From contig DAOUME010000013.1 in NCBI GenBank assembly GCA_034411995.1, forward strand, positions 77,618 through 141,617: a DNA stretch of 64,000 bases, in the 5' to 3' direction. Source of the DNA: JAUVXJ01 sp034411995. Its GTDB lineage: Bacteria > Chloroflexota > Anaerolineae > UBA7937 > B3-Chlor. The stretch's first letter is position 1, and the number at the start of each line of letters is the position of its first letter. Below the pieces are notes generated by a model. The model did not search any database, was not told the origin of the DNA, and was given only the letters and a program-made list of their open reading frames with translations. Both the position numbers and the translations under genes were made by a program. Positions 33,974-42,789 of the stretch are shown one piece after another.

Positions 33974-34202
33974 ATGAGAATGGTAACTGTGTATACTCAT
34001 TCTGGTAGAACGTTCTGCGACAGGGCTAAGGAATTCCTCTCACAGCAGGGCATCTGGTTCACCGAGCGTGATCTCATGGTCGATTACCGCGCTATCGCGG
34101 AGTTGGAAGCGTTCGGGCACGACCATGCCTGTCGCGGTCATCGGGGGGGAGGTAGTGGCAGGATTTGATCGCCCAAAGCTCGAGAAATTGCTGGCAGAGT
34201 AG
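33974..34202 (+). pseudogene. Glutaredoxin-like gene with a single-base frameshift
   Basis: From ATG 33974 or 33980 the frame reads MVTVYTHSGRTFCDRAKEFL and on to ELEAFG, then runs off the family. In the +1 frame from about 34119 the missing C-terminal half continues TTMPVAVIGGEVVAGFDRPKLEKLLAE to a TAG at 34200-34202. Removing one G from the GGG at 34115-34117 joins the halves into a complete 75-76-aa protein. The active site is also odd: SGRTFC has only one cysteine. The frameshift may be real or a homopolymer sequencing error. Confidence 0.75.
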
Positions 34203-34252
34203 AGGCGCGACCCTCAGGGCCACACCTCGCCAGCCAGAAGGAGAAAAGCTGG

Positions 34253-34678
34253 ATGAGTAGGATCACCTGGAAACAAGTCGTGGCCTTCGTGGCCATCGTC
34301 GCGGTCATCTTTCTCGTTGGTATCATGCTCCTACCCCTCGTCTGGGGGTGGTACGGAGGGTCGTGGGCCATGGGGCCGGGCATGATGGGGGGCCAGACGC
34401 AGGGAGGCTGGTGCCCTTTCTGTGGAGGCACCGGACGGTACCCCGGATGGGGCATCGGGGGCGTGTTCGGCTGGATCTTCGCGCTGGTACTAATGCTCTT
34501 CCCGGTGGGTCTGCTGGTGCTGCTCCTCCTGGGGATCGTTTGGGTGGCGCGAGCAGTGCTCCGGCCGACGGACGAGACGACATCGTCAAGCCAGTCGTGC
34601 CCCCGCTGTGGCAAGCCAGTGGAGGTCGATTGGCGTGCGTGCCCGTTCTGCGGAGAGGACTTGGAGCGACTCCGCTAG
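34253..34678 (+). CDS. Small membrane protein with two zinc-ribbon motifs
   Basis: A 141-aa protein: membrane segment about 8-32, then a Gly/Met/Trp-rich loop with CPFCGGTG (about 54-61), a second membrane segment about 68-105, and a cytoplasmic zinc ribbon CPRCGKPVEVDWRACPFCG (about 117-135). The ribbon CxxC-x11-CxxC is of the general DZR type. The Met-rich loop MGPGMMGG suggests metal exposure. It lies between the glutaredoxin relic and a cytochrome c; the function is unknown. Confidence 0.7.
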   Translation: MSRITWKQVVAFVAIVAVIFLVGIMLLPLVWGWYGGSWAMGPGMMGGQTQGGWCPFCGGTGRYPGWGIGGVFGWIFALVLMLFPVGLLVLLLLGIVWVARAVLRPTDETTSSSQSCPRCGKPVEVDWRACPFCGEDLERLR

Positions 34679-34699
34679 TCGCGCGAGAGGAGGTGGGTG

Positions 34700-35221
34700 G
34701 TGAATTCGCGAACTGTCTGGATTGTGGTCATCGTGGCTGCCGTACTGGCAGGAGTAGCTCTGGTGTATTGCGTGGCCCTGGGGGCCGCGTGGTACCTGTC
34801 GGCGGGACGGGTCACGTCCGGCACCCAGTCTCAGGTATACGTCTCTAATGGCCAGACCATCTACTTCACGGGCAGGAACCAGCAGGGCCAGCGTATCCCC
34901 TTCGAGGGCGCGCCCATGTGGCTCTCCATGCACGGCGGGAGCTGTGCGACTTGTCATGGGCCTGACGGTCGGGGTGGCGCCCCCGTGATGATGGGCACAG
35001 AGATACCAGGAGACATCACATATAGCCATTTGACGGAAGAGGAACACGAAGAGGGGGAAGAGCACCCACCCTACACAGACGAACTGATCAAGAGGGCCAT
35101 CACGCTGGGGCTGGACCCTGCGGGAGAGCCCCTCGACCTGACTATGCCGCGCTGGCGGATGTCGGATCGGGACCTGGACGACCTGATTGAGTTCTTGAAG
35201 ACGCTGGATGGCGAGCACTGA
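34700..35221 (+). CDS. Membrane-anchored c-type cytochrome
   Basis: A 173-aa monoheme cytochrome. An N-terminal signal anchor (VWIVVIVAAVLAGVALVYCVAL) precedes the heme motif CATCH, followed by GPDGRGGAP; a Met in TMPRWRM near the end is the likely sixth ligand. The heme domain faces outside the membrane. GTG 34700 is favoured over GTG 34697 by spacing from GGAGG. The next gene starts immediately after the stop. Confidence 0.82.
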   Translation: MNSRTVWIVVIVAAVLAGVALVYCVALGAAWYLSAGRVTSGTQSQVYVSNGQTIYFTGRNQQGQRIPFEGAPMWLSMHGGSCATCHGPDGRGGAPVMMGTEIPGDITYSHLTEEEHEEGEEHPPYTDELIKRAITLGLDPAGEPLDLTMPRWRMSDRDLDDLIEFLKTLDGEH

Positions 35222-35875
35222 ATGGGCGTAGACCCCACACTCACCGCCAAGACCAGGCAGCGATACGACCCGGTGGCCCCTGTCTACGATGCGTCGGAAT
35301 GGATCGTGGAACGATTCCTCTACGCCGGGTGGCGCCGGCGTCTTTGGGCAGGGGTCCAGGGGCCAGAGATACTCGAGGTAGGGGTGGGCACCGGCAAGAA
35401 CATGCGCTACTATCCTCCTGGTGCTCACGTCACAGCCATCGACCTCAGCGCGAGGATGCTCTCCAGAGCGGGGAAGCGAGCGAACTTGCTGCGGCTGGAC
35501 GTGGACCTTCACCAGATGGACGTCCAGACGCTAACCTTTCCGTCCCAGAGCTTCGATACCGTGGTGGCGAGCTTCGTCTTCTGTTCGGTTCCTGACGCGG
35601 TGGCCGGCCTCCGGGAACTGGGGCGCGTCTGCAAACCAGAGGGAGAGATCAGACTGCTGGAGCACATGCGAGCCAGGACCGAGCCTCTGGGGCGTTTGCT
35701 GGACGCAGTCAACCCTATCGCGGTCCGCACAATGGGGGCCAACATCAACCGTCGTACGGTGGACAACGTACGGAGCGCTGGCTTGCAGATCGAGGCTACG
35801 GAAGAACTGTCAGTACAAGGCATCTTCAAGCTCATCGTCGCCAAGCCGCCTCTGAGCCAGAGCGCGGCCCCTTAG
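35222..35875 (+). CDS. Class I SAM-dependent methyltransferase
   Basis: A 217-aa methyltransferase of the UbiE/Methyltransf_11 type. SAM motif I is ILEVGVGTGKNMRYYP (about 50-65), motif II VTAIDLSARML, and post-motif FDTVVASFVFCSVPDAVAGLRELGRVCKPEGEI. The small-molecule acceptor cannot be read; quinone or phospholipid substrates are common. It starts directly after the cytochrome stop, without a gap. Confidence 0.88.
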   Translation: MGVDPTLTAKTRQRYDPVAPVYDASEWIVERFLYAGWRRRLWAGVQGPEILEVGVGTGKNMRYYPPGAHVTAIDLSARMLSRAGKRANLLRLDVDLHQMDVQTLTFPSQSFDTVVASFVFCSVPDAVAGLRELGRVCKPEGEIRLLEHMRARTEPLGRLLDAVNPIAVRTMGANINRRTVDNVRSAGLQIEATEELSVQGIFKLIVAKPPLSQSAAP

Positions 35876-35902
35876 AGAATAGCTCCCACCCCAGGCACAT
35901 AG

Positions 35903-38266
35903 TTGAATCGACACGAACCCATTCTCCTGAAGAAGATACACGTCACCGGAGTGGTGCAGGGCGTCGGCTTCCGCCCGTTCGTATATCAACTGGCTCACAC
36001 CCACGGTTTGACCGGGTGGGTCCTCAACACCTCGGCCGGCGTGGAGATGGAAGTGGAAGGCCCACCAGAAGCTCTCCGGCGCTTCGTCGGAGACCTGGAA
36101 AACCAATCGCCGCCCCTGGCCAAAATCGAGAGCATCGCCGCCACCGATCACCCACCCCGTGGCTACCAGCAGTTCGAGATTCGACGCAGCCTCTCACAAG
36201 AAGGAGAGTACCAACTCATCTCCCCCGACATCGCCACCTGTCGCGACTGCCTTGCGGAACTCCTGGATCCACGAGACCGACGATACAGATACCCCTTCAC
36301 CAACTGCACCAACTGCGGCCCTCGCTTCACTATCATCGAAGACATCCCCTACGACCGTCCCCTGACCACCATGCGAGACTTCGTGATGTGTCCCCGGTGC
36401 CAGGCAGAGTACGAGGACCCCCTGGATCGCCGCTTTCACGCCCAACCCAACGCCTGCCCCGTTTGCGGGCCGCAGCTCACCCTCACGAACGCCGACGGTA
36501 CGTCGATCTCCGTAACGGACGAGATCACCGCCACCGTCCAGCTCCTCGAGCAGGGCAAGATCCTGGCCATCAAGGGGTTAGGAGGCTTCCACCTGGCTTG
36601 TGACGCCACCAACGATATGGCTGTGCGACGTCTGCGAGAGAGGAAGCGCCGCCCGGCCAAGCCCATGGCGGTGATGATGGCTACCATGGACCACATCCGG
36701 GCCCACTGCGTCGTCTCCGACGAGGAAGAGCGCCTGCTGACCTCTCCCCAGTGCCCCATCGTCTTGCTGCGCTGGAAACCGACTTCCACCGTATCTCCTC
36801 TGGTCGCTCCCGGAAACAGGTACCTGGGCGTGATGTTACCCTACACACCCCTCCATCACGTCCTTTTGCGAGAGATCGACAGGCCCCTGATCATGACCAG
36901 CGGGAATCTCAGCGAAGAGCCCATCGCCACTGGCAACGAGGAAGCGCTGGTCCGGCTCGGCGGCATCGCCGACCACTTCCTGTTTCACAACAGGGACATC
37001 TACGCCCGGTACGACGACAGTGTGTGGATGGTCGCTGAGGAGAGAGCGCAGCCGCTGCGCCGTTCACGAGGCTACGCCCCCTTCCCCATCCGCCTGCCCT
37101 TCAGAGCCAGGCAGGTCCTGGCCTGCGGCACGGAACTGAAGAACACCTTCTGCGCCACCAAAGACGAGTATGCCTTCCTCAGCCAGCACATCGGGGACAT
37201 GGAGAACCTGGAGACGCTGGAGCATTTCCAGACCTCCATCGCCCTCTACGAGCGTCTCTTTCGCCTGGAACCGGAGACCGTGGCCTACGACCTGCACCCG
37301 GACTACCTGGCTACCAGATATGCCCTGAGCCTCGGCTCGTCCAAACGACTCGTACCTGTGCAGCACCATCATGCCCACATCGTGAGTTGTATGGTGGACA
37401 ACGGGGTGCAGGAACCGGTCATCGGAGTGGCTCTGGACGGCACAGGCTATGGGATGGATGGTCAGATCTGGGGCGGAGAGTTCCTGGTGGCTGACGCTCA
37501 CGGTTTCCGCAGGGCCGCTCATCTACAGTACGTACCTCTGCCCGGAGGAGAGGCCTCCATTCGTAGGCCCTACCGCATGGCTATCAGCCACCTCCTCTCC
37601 CTCCTGGGTGACGAGGGACTGGAGTCGGGTCTCCCCGTCGTGGGAGACGTCGACCCTCTGGAGGTGGAGGTCATCAAGCAGCAGGTCGCCAAGAGGATGA
37701 ACACCCCGCTGACCTCCAGTTGCGGCCGGCTTTTCGACGCGGTGTCGGCGGTGTTGGGCTTTCAGGGAGAGGCCAGCTACGAAGGACAGGCGGCCATCCA
37801 ACTGGAGATGATGGCCTACGACGTGGACGATGGCGCCAGCTACCCCTTCGCCATCGTTCAGCAAGACGGTGCCGAAGTCATCCGTCTGTCGACCACGTGG
37901 CAGGGCATCCTGCACGACCTTCGCGCTGGTGTCCCGGCCGAGGTCATGGCCTCGAGATTCCACAACACCGTCGCTCAGATGATCGTGCACGTGTGCGCCG
38001 GGATCTCAGAAGAAAACGGGCTGCGCAGCGTGGCCCTGAGCGGCGGCTGCTTCCAGAACCGGCTGCTGCTCGCCAGGACGACGGGCCTGTTGAGAGAGGC
38101 CGGGTTCCACGTCTTGACCCATCACCAGGTGCCGTGCAACGACGGGGGTGTCTCTCTCGGACAGGCGGTGATTGCCCATTCCCGGTGTGCGCGGGAGACA
38201 ACCAGTGAGGCAAACCGACGCCCAGTCGCCTCGGAGGGCCCGCCTCGTAGCAGGAATAGAGCATGA
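35903..38266 (+). CDS. hypF: Carbamoyltransferase HypF
   Basis: HypF activates carbamoyl phosphate and passes the carbamoyl group to the C-terminal Cys of HypE, the first step in making the CN ligands of [NiFe]-hydrogenases. The order is an acylphosphatase domain (GVVQGVGFRPFVY), two zinc fingers of C-x2-C-x18-C-x2-C (CRDC...CTNC and CPRC...CPVC), a YrdC domain (about 200-370) and a Kae1-like domain (QHHHAHIVSCMV, VALDGTGYG, ALSGGCFQN). The 787-aa length is typical. The start is TTG 35903. It overlaps hypD by 4 bp (ATGA). Confidence 0.95.
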   Translation: MNRHEPILLKKIHVTGVVQGVGFRPFVYQLAHTHGLTGWVLNTSAGVEMEVEGPPEALRRFVGDLENQSPPLAKIESIAATDHPPRGYQQFEIRRSLSQEGEYQLISPDIATCRDCLAELLDPRDRRYRYPFTNCTNCGPRFTIIEDIPYDRPLTTMRDFVMCPRCQAEYEDPLDRRFHAQPNACPVCGPQLTLTNADGTSISVTDEITATVQLLEQGKILAIKGLGGFHLACDATNDMAVRRLRERKRRPAKPMAVMMATMDHIRAHCVVSDEEERLLTSPQCPIVLLRWKPTSTVSPLVAPGNRYLGVMLPYTPLHHVLLREIDRPLIMTSGNLSEEPIATGNEEALVRLGGIADHFLFHNRDIYARYDDSVWMVAEERAQPLRRSRGYAPFPIRLPFRARQVLACGTELKNTFCATKDEYAFLSQHIGDMENLETLEHFQTSIALYERLFRLEPETVAYDLHPDYLATRYALSLGSSKRLVPVQHHHAHIVSCMVDNGVQEPVIGVALDGTGYGMDGQIWGGEFLVADAHGFRRAAHLQYVPLPGGEASIRRPYRMAISHLLSLLGDEGLESGLPVVGDVDPLEVEVIKQQVAKRMNTPLTSSCGRLFDAVSAVLGFQGEASYEGQAAIQLEMMAYDVDDGASYPFAIVQQDGAEVIRLSTTWQGILHDLRAGVPAEVMASRFHNTVAQMIVHVCAGISEENGLRSVALSGGCFQNRLLLARTTGLLREAGFHVLTHHQVPCNDGGVSLGQAVIAHSRCARETTSEANRRPVASEGPPRSRNRA

Positions 38267-39351
38267 AGTATCTGGATGAGTTCAGAGATCCCGAACTGGC
38301 AGCCACCCTTCTGGAGGGCATCCGCCACCGCTGCACGCGTCAGATTCGCATCATGGAGTTCTGCGGCACGCACACTGTCTCCATCTTCAAGCATGGTATC
38401 CGCCAGCTTCTGCCGCCTACGATAGAGATGCTCTCTGGTCCCGGTTGCCCCATCTGCGTCACCGCCAACGCGGACCTCGACTGGGCCATAGCCCTGGCCA
38501 GCGACCCTGACCTCATCGTGACCACCTTTGGCGACATGCTCCGCGTCCCGGGCAGTCGAAGCAGTCTGGAGAGGGCCAAGGCCACGGGCTCCGACGTGCG
38601 CGTCGTCTACTCTACGCTGGATGCGGTGCAGATCGCCAGGGACAACCCGGACCGGCCTGTGGTCTTCCTGGGCGTCGGCTTCGAGACCACCGCTCCCACA
38701 GTTGCCGTCTCCATTCTCCAGGCCAGGGAGCAGGGCCTCACCAACTACTCCGTCCTCTCCCTGCACAAGCTGACCCCTCCAGCCACCAAGGCCATTCTCG
38801 ACTCCGGGGAATCACGCCTGGACGGCATCATCGGTCCCGGGCACGTGACGACAGTCATCGGTTCCCAGGCCTGGGAGTTCTTGCCTCAGCGGTACGGTGT
38901 ATCGTGCGTCATCGCTGGCTTCGAGCCGCTGGACATCCTTCGCGCCATCTATGCACTGGTCGAGAGCATCGAAAGCGGCGAGTCTCGGGTGGACAACGTC
39001 TACGGGCGAAGCGTGCGCGCCGAGGGCAACCAGGTGGCGCTGGAGTACATGAACACTGTCTTCGAAGAATGCGCCGCCCCCTGGCGCGGCATAGGCGAGA
39101 TCCCGGCCAGCGGTCTGAGCTTGAAAGCCGACTTCCGCCCCTTCGATGCTCGGCAGCGATTCCACGTCGATCCAGGAGTGAGCGAAGAACCAAGGGGGTG
39201 CCTCTGCGGGGACGTGATCAGGGGCGTGGCCATCCCGCCGGACTGCCCGCTGTACCGCGCGGTCTGCACTCCGCACCACCCCGTGGGCCCCTGTATGGTC
39301 TCCGGCGAAGGTACCTGCGCGGCCTACTACCTGTACGCCGCCGGGGAGTAG
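38263..39351 (+). CDS. hypD: Hydrogenase maturation protein HypD
   Basis: HypD is the [4Fe-4S] scaffold on which the Fe(CN)2CO unit of [NiFe]-hydrogenase is assembled together with HypC. Family marks are IMEFCGTHTVSIFKHGIR, LSGPGCPICVT, DMLRVPGS, FLGVGFETTAPTVA and the C-terminal cysteine region RGCLCGDVIRG...CPLY...C. The length of 362 aa is usual. HypC, its obligate partner, is not found in the window. Confidence 0.95.
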   Translation: MKYLDEFRDPELAATLLEGIRHRCTRQIRIMEFCGTHTVSIFKHGIRQLLPPTIEMLSGPGCPICVTANADLDWAIALASDPDLIVTTFGDMLRVPGSRSSLERAKATGSDVRVVYSTLDAVQIARDNPDRPVVFLGVGFETTAPTVAVSILQAREQGLTNYSVLSLHKLTPPATKAILDSGESRLDGIIGPGHVTTVIGSQAWEFLPQRYGVSCVIAGFEPLDILRAIYALVESIESGESRVDNVYGRSVRAEGNQVALEYMNTVFEECAAPWRGIGEIPASGLSLKADFRPFDARQRFHVDPGVSEEPRGCLCGDVIRGVAIPPDCPLYRAVCTPHHPVGPCMVSGEGTCAAYYLYAAGE

Positions 39352-39378
39352 TTTCTACTCCAAGAGAGGACTTGAGTG

Positions 39379-40422
39379 ATGGAAAGAATACTCCTGGCCC
39401 ATGGCAGCGGCGGAAGGCTCAGTCACGATCTGGTCCGCGACCTCTTCCTGCCTCAATTCCCCGCCCCCACACTGGCCAGACTGGACGACGCGGCCGTCGT
39501 GCCCGCCACCGCCCTCACCCTTGGTGCAGAGCAACCTGAGGGCTCAGGGGCTTGCCGGATCGCGTTCACCACCGACAGCTACGTCGTCAAGCCTCTGTTC
39601 TTCAACGGGGGTGACATCGGCCGCCTGGCAGTGTGTGGCACGGTGAACGACCTGGCCATGGTGGGCGCTTCACCTCGCTACCTATCCGCCGGGTTCGTGC
39701 TCGAGGAGGGGCTGGACCTGGATACCCTGCGCCGGGTGGTGGCTTCCATGAGCGCCTCTGCCGACGAGGCGGGGGTGGAGATCGTTGCCGGGGACACCAA
39801 GGTGGTGGAGAAAGGCGCAGCCGACCAACTCTTCATCAACACCGCCGGTGTGGGCCTGGTGCCCGAGGGTATCGACATCTCGGCATCCCGTGCCGGTCCA
39901 GGCGACGTGGTCATCCTCTCTGGCGCCCTGGGCGACCACGGCATCGCGGTTCTGAGCGAGCGCGAGGGCCTTTCCTTCAGAACCCGGCTAGCCAGCGATG
40001 TGGCGCCCCTCAACCACCTGGTGTCAGCGATGCTCAGGGCGAGTTCCGACATCCACGTCCTGCGCGATCCCACCCGCGGCGGCCTGGCCACTACTCTCAA
40101 CGAGATCTGTCTTCAGTCCGGCGTGGCCATGACTATGGAGGAGAGCAAGCTCCCCGTCCACGAGGGGGTCCGTGCTGCCTGCGAGATGTTCGGGTACGAC
40201 CCGCTCTACGTCGCCAACGAGGGCAAGCTGGTGGCCATAGTCGCCAGAGATGCGGCAGAGAAGGTGCTCGAGGCGATGCAGAGCGATCCTCATGGACAGG
40301 AGGCAGCCATCATCGGAGAGGTGCAGACGCAGCCCGAGCGCAAGGTCCTCCTCAGGACCAGCGTCGGCGGCACAAGAATCGTGGACATGCTGGCCGGGGA
40401 GATGCTCCCCCGAATCTGCTAG
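39379..40422 (+). CDS. hypE: Hydrogenase maturation protein HypE
   Basis: HypE dehydrates the HypF-supplied thiocarbamate on its C-terminal cysteine to a thiocyanate, the CN donor. The protein opens ILLAHGSGGRLSHDLV, has FTTDSYVVKPLFFNGGDIG, NDLAMVGA and DPTRGGLATTLNEI, and ends in the required Cys (PRIC). ATG 39379 is 8 bp after AGAGAGGA; a GTG just before it is an alternative. Its stop overlaps the stop of the convergent DUF2207 gene (shared CTAG). Confidence 0.95.
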   Translation: MERILLAHGSGGRLSHDLVRDLFLPQFPAPTLARLDDAAVVPATALTLGAEQPEGSGACRIAFTTDSYVVKPLFFNGGDIGRLAVCGTVNDLAMVGASPRYLSAGFVLEEGLDLDTLRRVVASMSASADEAGVEIVAGDTKVVEKGAADQLFINTAGVGLVPEGIDISASRAGPGDVVILSGALGDHGIAVLSEREGLSFRTRLASDVAPLNHLVSAMLRASSDIHVLRDPTRGGLATTLNEICLQSGVAMTMEESKLPVHEGVRAACEMFGYDPLYVANEGKLVAIVARDAAEKVLEAMQSDPHGQEAAIIGEVQTQPERKVLLRTSVGGTRIVDMLAGEMLPRIC

Positions 40423-42080
40423 CGCCCTCCTCCCGCACAGGCACAAGCGCACCCCGCGCAAGCACAGGCGCATGCGCAGCCGCCTCCCCCACCGCTCCGG
40501 AAGCTCCCACCGGAACTACTCTTGCTCACCGGCACCGGATGGGTAACCCTGGTGACGCGCGCGGTGAAGTCCGAAACGTTGGTCACGATCCTGTTCGAGA
40601 TGTTGCCGATGCCCAGGACCACGCTGTTGGCCAGTTGAGCACCAGGCACGGTCCGTGGACCAGTTGTAGATGGAGCAGCAGCCTTGCCCACGCCTGCTGA
40701 TGGTCGACTGGTGGTAGGCGGTGCAGAGTATAGCCACCACCAGGCCGGCATCGGTACCGGTCGCTCCCCGAAGGTCTGCGGCATCTTCGTTTCGAACTCG
40801 TCGTCCATGATCATCCACTCCAGGTTCTCGTCGACAACCTCTGGAGTATCCGCCGCCTCAACCTGCTCCCACGCTCGAGACACGATGTCCTTGTAGTAGG
40901 CGATGGTGTCCTTGGCATGGAAGCCCTTCATCTTCTGGTTGACGTCCTTGATCAGCTTGGTGGTGACCTGAGTCAACTCTTTCTGGCTCAGCTCACCATC
41001 CTTCTTCACTGCCCCCAGGAATTCCGTCTCGTAGGGATGCAGCCCCTCGGGCACGGGATCCGCCTTCTCCACGCGCAATGGTTCCTGCAAGACCACCTGT
41101 AGGGCGTGCTTCTTGACCAGGCCGAACAAAATCATGGTCAGAACCTTGTTGAGAGGGGCCTCCAGCAGGATCGCCGCCTCCACCGCCGTCAACCCTCGTT
41201 TGATTCCCAGGCCTTCCACCGAGACCATGGGCGGCATGTAGTCCATCAGCCGCTTCCGGCTCCGCCTGGAACCCACCACCGCCCCCAATATGACCCACAG
41301 GGCAAAGCCTCCGCAGATGGTGAGGGGCAGCAGGCTGCCGAACAGCGCACTGATGATCCCCACGATCATCGCTCCCACATCAGTGGTGGGTTCGGCGTAG
41401 ATCTGGCTGACGTACTTCTGGGGAAAGGACACGCCGAACTGGTACTGCCGATCGGCCCGGGCGTCGGGAATCACCCAGGTCATCACCGGGCGGTCACCTT
41501 CGATGTGGGCCTCGGTAAACTCCTGATCGTGATACCGCGTCTCGTCCGGCTGGACACCCGGAGGGAAGTAAATACTCACGCTCAGGTAAGTGGTCCCATG
41601 CCCGGTACCCTCATAGTAGTGAGGGTAGAAGCGCACGCTGGCATACGCCTCATCGTCCCTGTCCTGATACACCATGTGTGGGTTGTTGATCTCCAGGTGC
41701 ACTGTTCCGGTGTCGCCCGGCGCGATCTCATTGCTCCCTAGATGGATCTCCACCCCGGTGTCCAGCCACTCCGACTTGTAGATGCCAACCACGGGCTGGC
41801 CATCAATGGTCGCCTGCGCGCTGGACAGGTCGTAGTAGTCGTTGGGCAAGCCGACATCGACGATGTCGATGACGTGCGCACCGGGATCGTTGGTGAAGGT
41901 GATATCGTAGACGATGTCCACGGAGCCATCCTGCTCCACGTACACCGACGATATGTTGCTGTCCACGGTGAAGCTGTAGTCCTGGGCCAGGGCGCTCTGG
42001 AACGGCAAGACCAGGGCCACGGCGGCCAGGGCCAGAGCGGCCGCGAGACGAACGGTTCGCGAGCGACGGTGACCTACCAT
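40419..42080 (-). CDS. DUF2207 membrane protein with Cys-Ala-rich tail
   Basis: A 553-aa protein. The signal peptide (about 1-31, ending SALAQ) is followed by an exported beta domain (DYSFTVDSNISSVYVEQDGSVDI...) matching DUF2207. A membrane segment near 235-265 (VGIISALFGSLLPLTICGGFALWVILGAVV) leads to a cytoplasmic winged-helix-like part (RGLTAVEAAILLEAPLNKVLTMILFGLVKKH). The extreme C-terminus is glycine-rich with alternating Cys and Ala, about ten cysteines in all. The ATG overlaps the stop of the upstream small gene. The function of DUF2207 is unknown. Confidence 0.82.
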   Translation of the reverse strand: MVGHRRSRTVRLAAALALAAVALVLPFQSALAQDYSFTVDSNISSVYVEQDGSVDIVYDITFTNDPGAHVIDIVDVGLPNDYYDLSSAQATIDGQPVVGIYKSEWLDTGVEIHLGSNEIAPGDTGTVHLEINNPHMVYQDRDDEAYASVRFYPHYYEGTGHGTTYLSVSIYFPPGVQPDETRYHDQEFTEAHIEGDRPVMTWVIPDARADRQYQFGVSFPQKYVSQIYAEPTTDVGAMIVGIISALFGSLLPLTICGGFALWVILGAVVGSRRSRKRLMDYMPPMVSVEGLGIKRGLTAVEAAILLEAPLNKVLTMILFGLVKKHALQVVLQEPLRVEKADPVPEGLHPYETEFLGAVKKDGELSQKELTQVTTKLIKDVNQKMKGFHAKDTIAYYKDIVSRAWEQVEAADTPEVVDENLEWMIMDDEFETKMPQTFGERPVPMPAWWWLYSAPPTTSRPSAGVGKAAAPSTTGPRTVPGAQLANSVVLGIGNISNRIVTNVSDFTARVTRVTHPVPVSKSSSGGSFRSGGGGGCACACACAGCACACAGGGR

Positions 42081-42448
42081 TTCGGTTCCTCCGTAAGCTG
42101 GTAGGTGGAGCCGCAATAGGGGCAATTGATCATCACCGCTCCCTGCACCAGGGAGACGTTGTCTTTGCTCAGCTCCGCGCCGCAGCTCTGGCACTTGAGC
42201 TTCTCCACGTTGACGTCAGCCCCCATGTCCAGTTGCACGTCCACCTGCTGTGTGATCTGCTGCACAGGGGCCGGCCCACGGGTCCTGACCACCCAGATGA
42301 TCACCACTCCGATGGCCAGTGAGACGACCCCCACGATCAGCCTCAAGACGATTTGGCTCGATCCTGCCGCTGGGATGGACCACAGGTACAGCACCCCAAA
42401 GAGGATCAGGATGCCCGCCACCACGTAGCCGATGATTCTCCCTGCCAT
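42074..42448 (-). CDS. Small membrane protein with C-terminal zinc ribbon
   Basis: A 124-aa protein with two membrane helices (about 5-22 and 34-54), then a polar linker and a zinc ribbon CQSCGAEL...CPYCGSTYQL (about 92-115). The ATG 42448 follows GGGAAGAGG. It overlaps the DUF2207 gene (ATGGTAG), so the two are probably made together and act as a pair in the membrane. Confidence 0.75.
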   Translation of the reverse strand: MAGRIIGYVVAGILILFGVLYLWSIPAAGSSQIVLRLIVGVVSLAIGVVIIWVVRTRGPAPVQQITQQVDVQLDMGADVNVEKLKCQSCGAELSKDNVSLVQGAVMINCPYCGSTYQLTEEPKW

Positions 42449-42529
42449 AGCCTCTTCCCTCCCCGCGAAGTGTAACACATTCTAGCACAAGTCGGCGAAG
42501 CTGAGCAAAGAGCTTTCGCCACCGCCAGT

Positions 42530-42726
42530 AATGAACCCCCCTCTATGGCACGTTCCAGCCGGTCGACGACGCCAGTCTTCTGCATCAGTTGAAGGACGAT
42601 ATGGATGAGAAGAAGTTCCTAACGATGATTGATAAGAAAAACTGACTCGGGCTTCTGGAGCGCCCCACACGCGCCTTGGCTCGGGAGATGAGGAAGAGGG
42701 CTAGCGCGGGGACGATAGGCTCCTGA
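42530..42726 (+). pseudogene. Degenerate copy of the 108-aa gene (inverted)
   Basis: Plus-strand DNA here translates in pieces to LYGTFQPVDDAS, then LLHQLKDDMDEKKFLTMIDK, a TGA, then LGLLERPTRALAREMRKRAS. These match the C-terminal two thirds of the intact minus-strand protein at 45769-46095 (LYGTFRLVDAAS, RQLKDDVDEKKFLMMTDE, LDLLERATRAMAREMKKRAT). A deletion of about 15 codons, a 1-bp deletion near 42540 and an in-frame stop show it is dead. Confidence 0.85.
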
Positions 42727-42789
42727 TCCCTCCCGCGAACCAACATCGCTGAGGCGCGTCCACCAAGGGGCCGTAGACGAACCCCCGAG

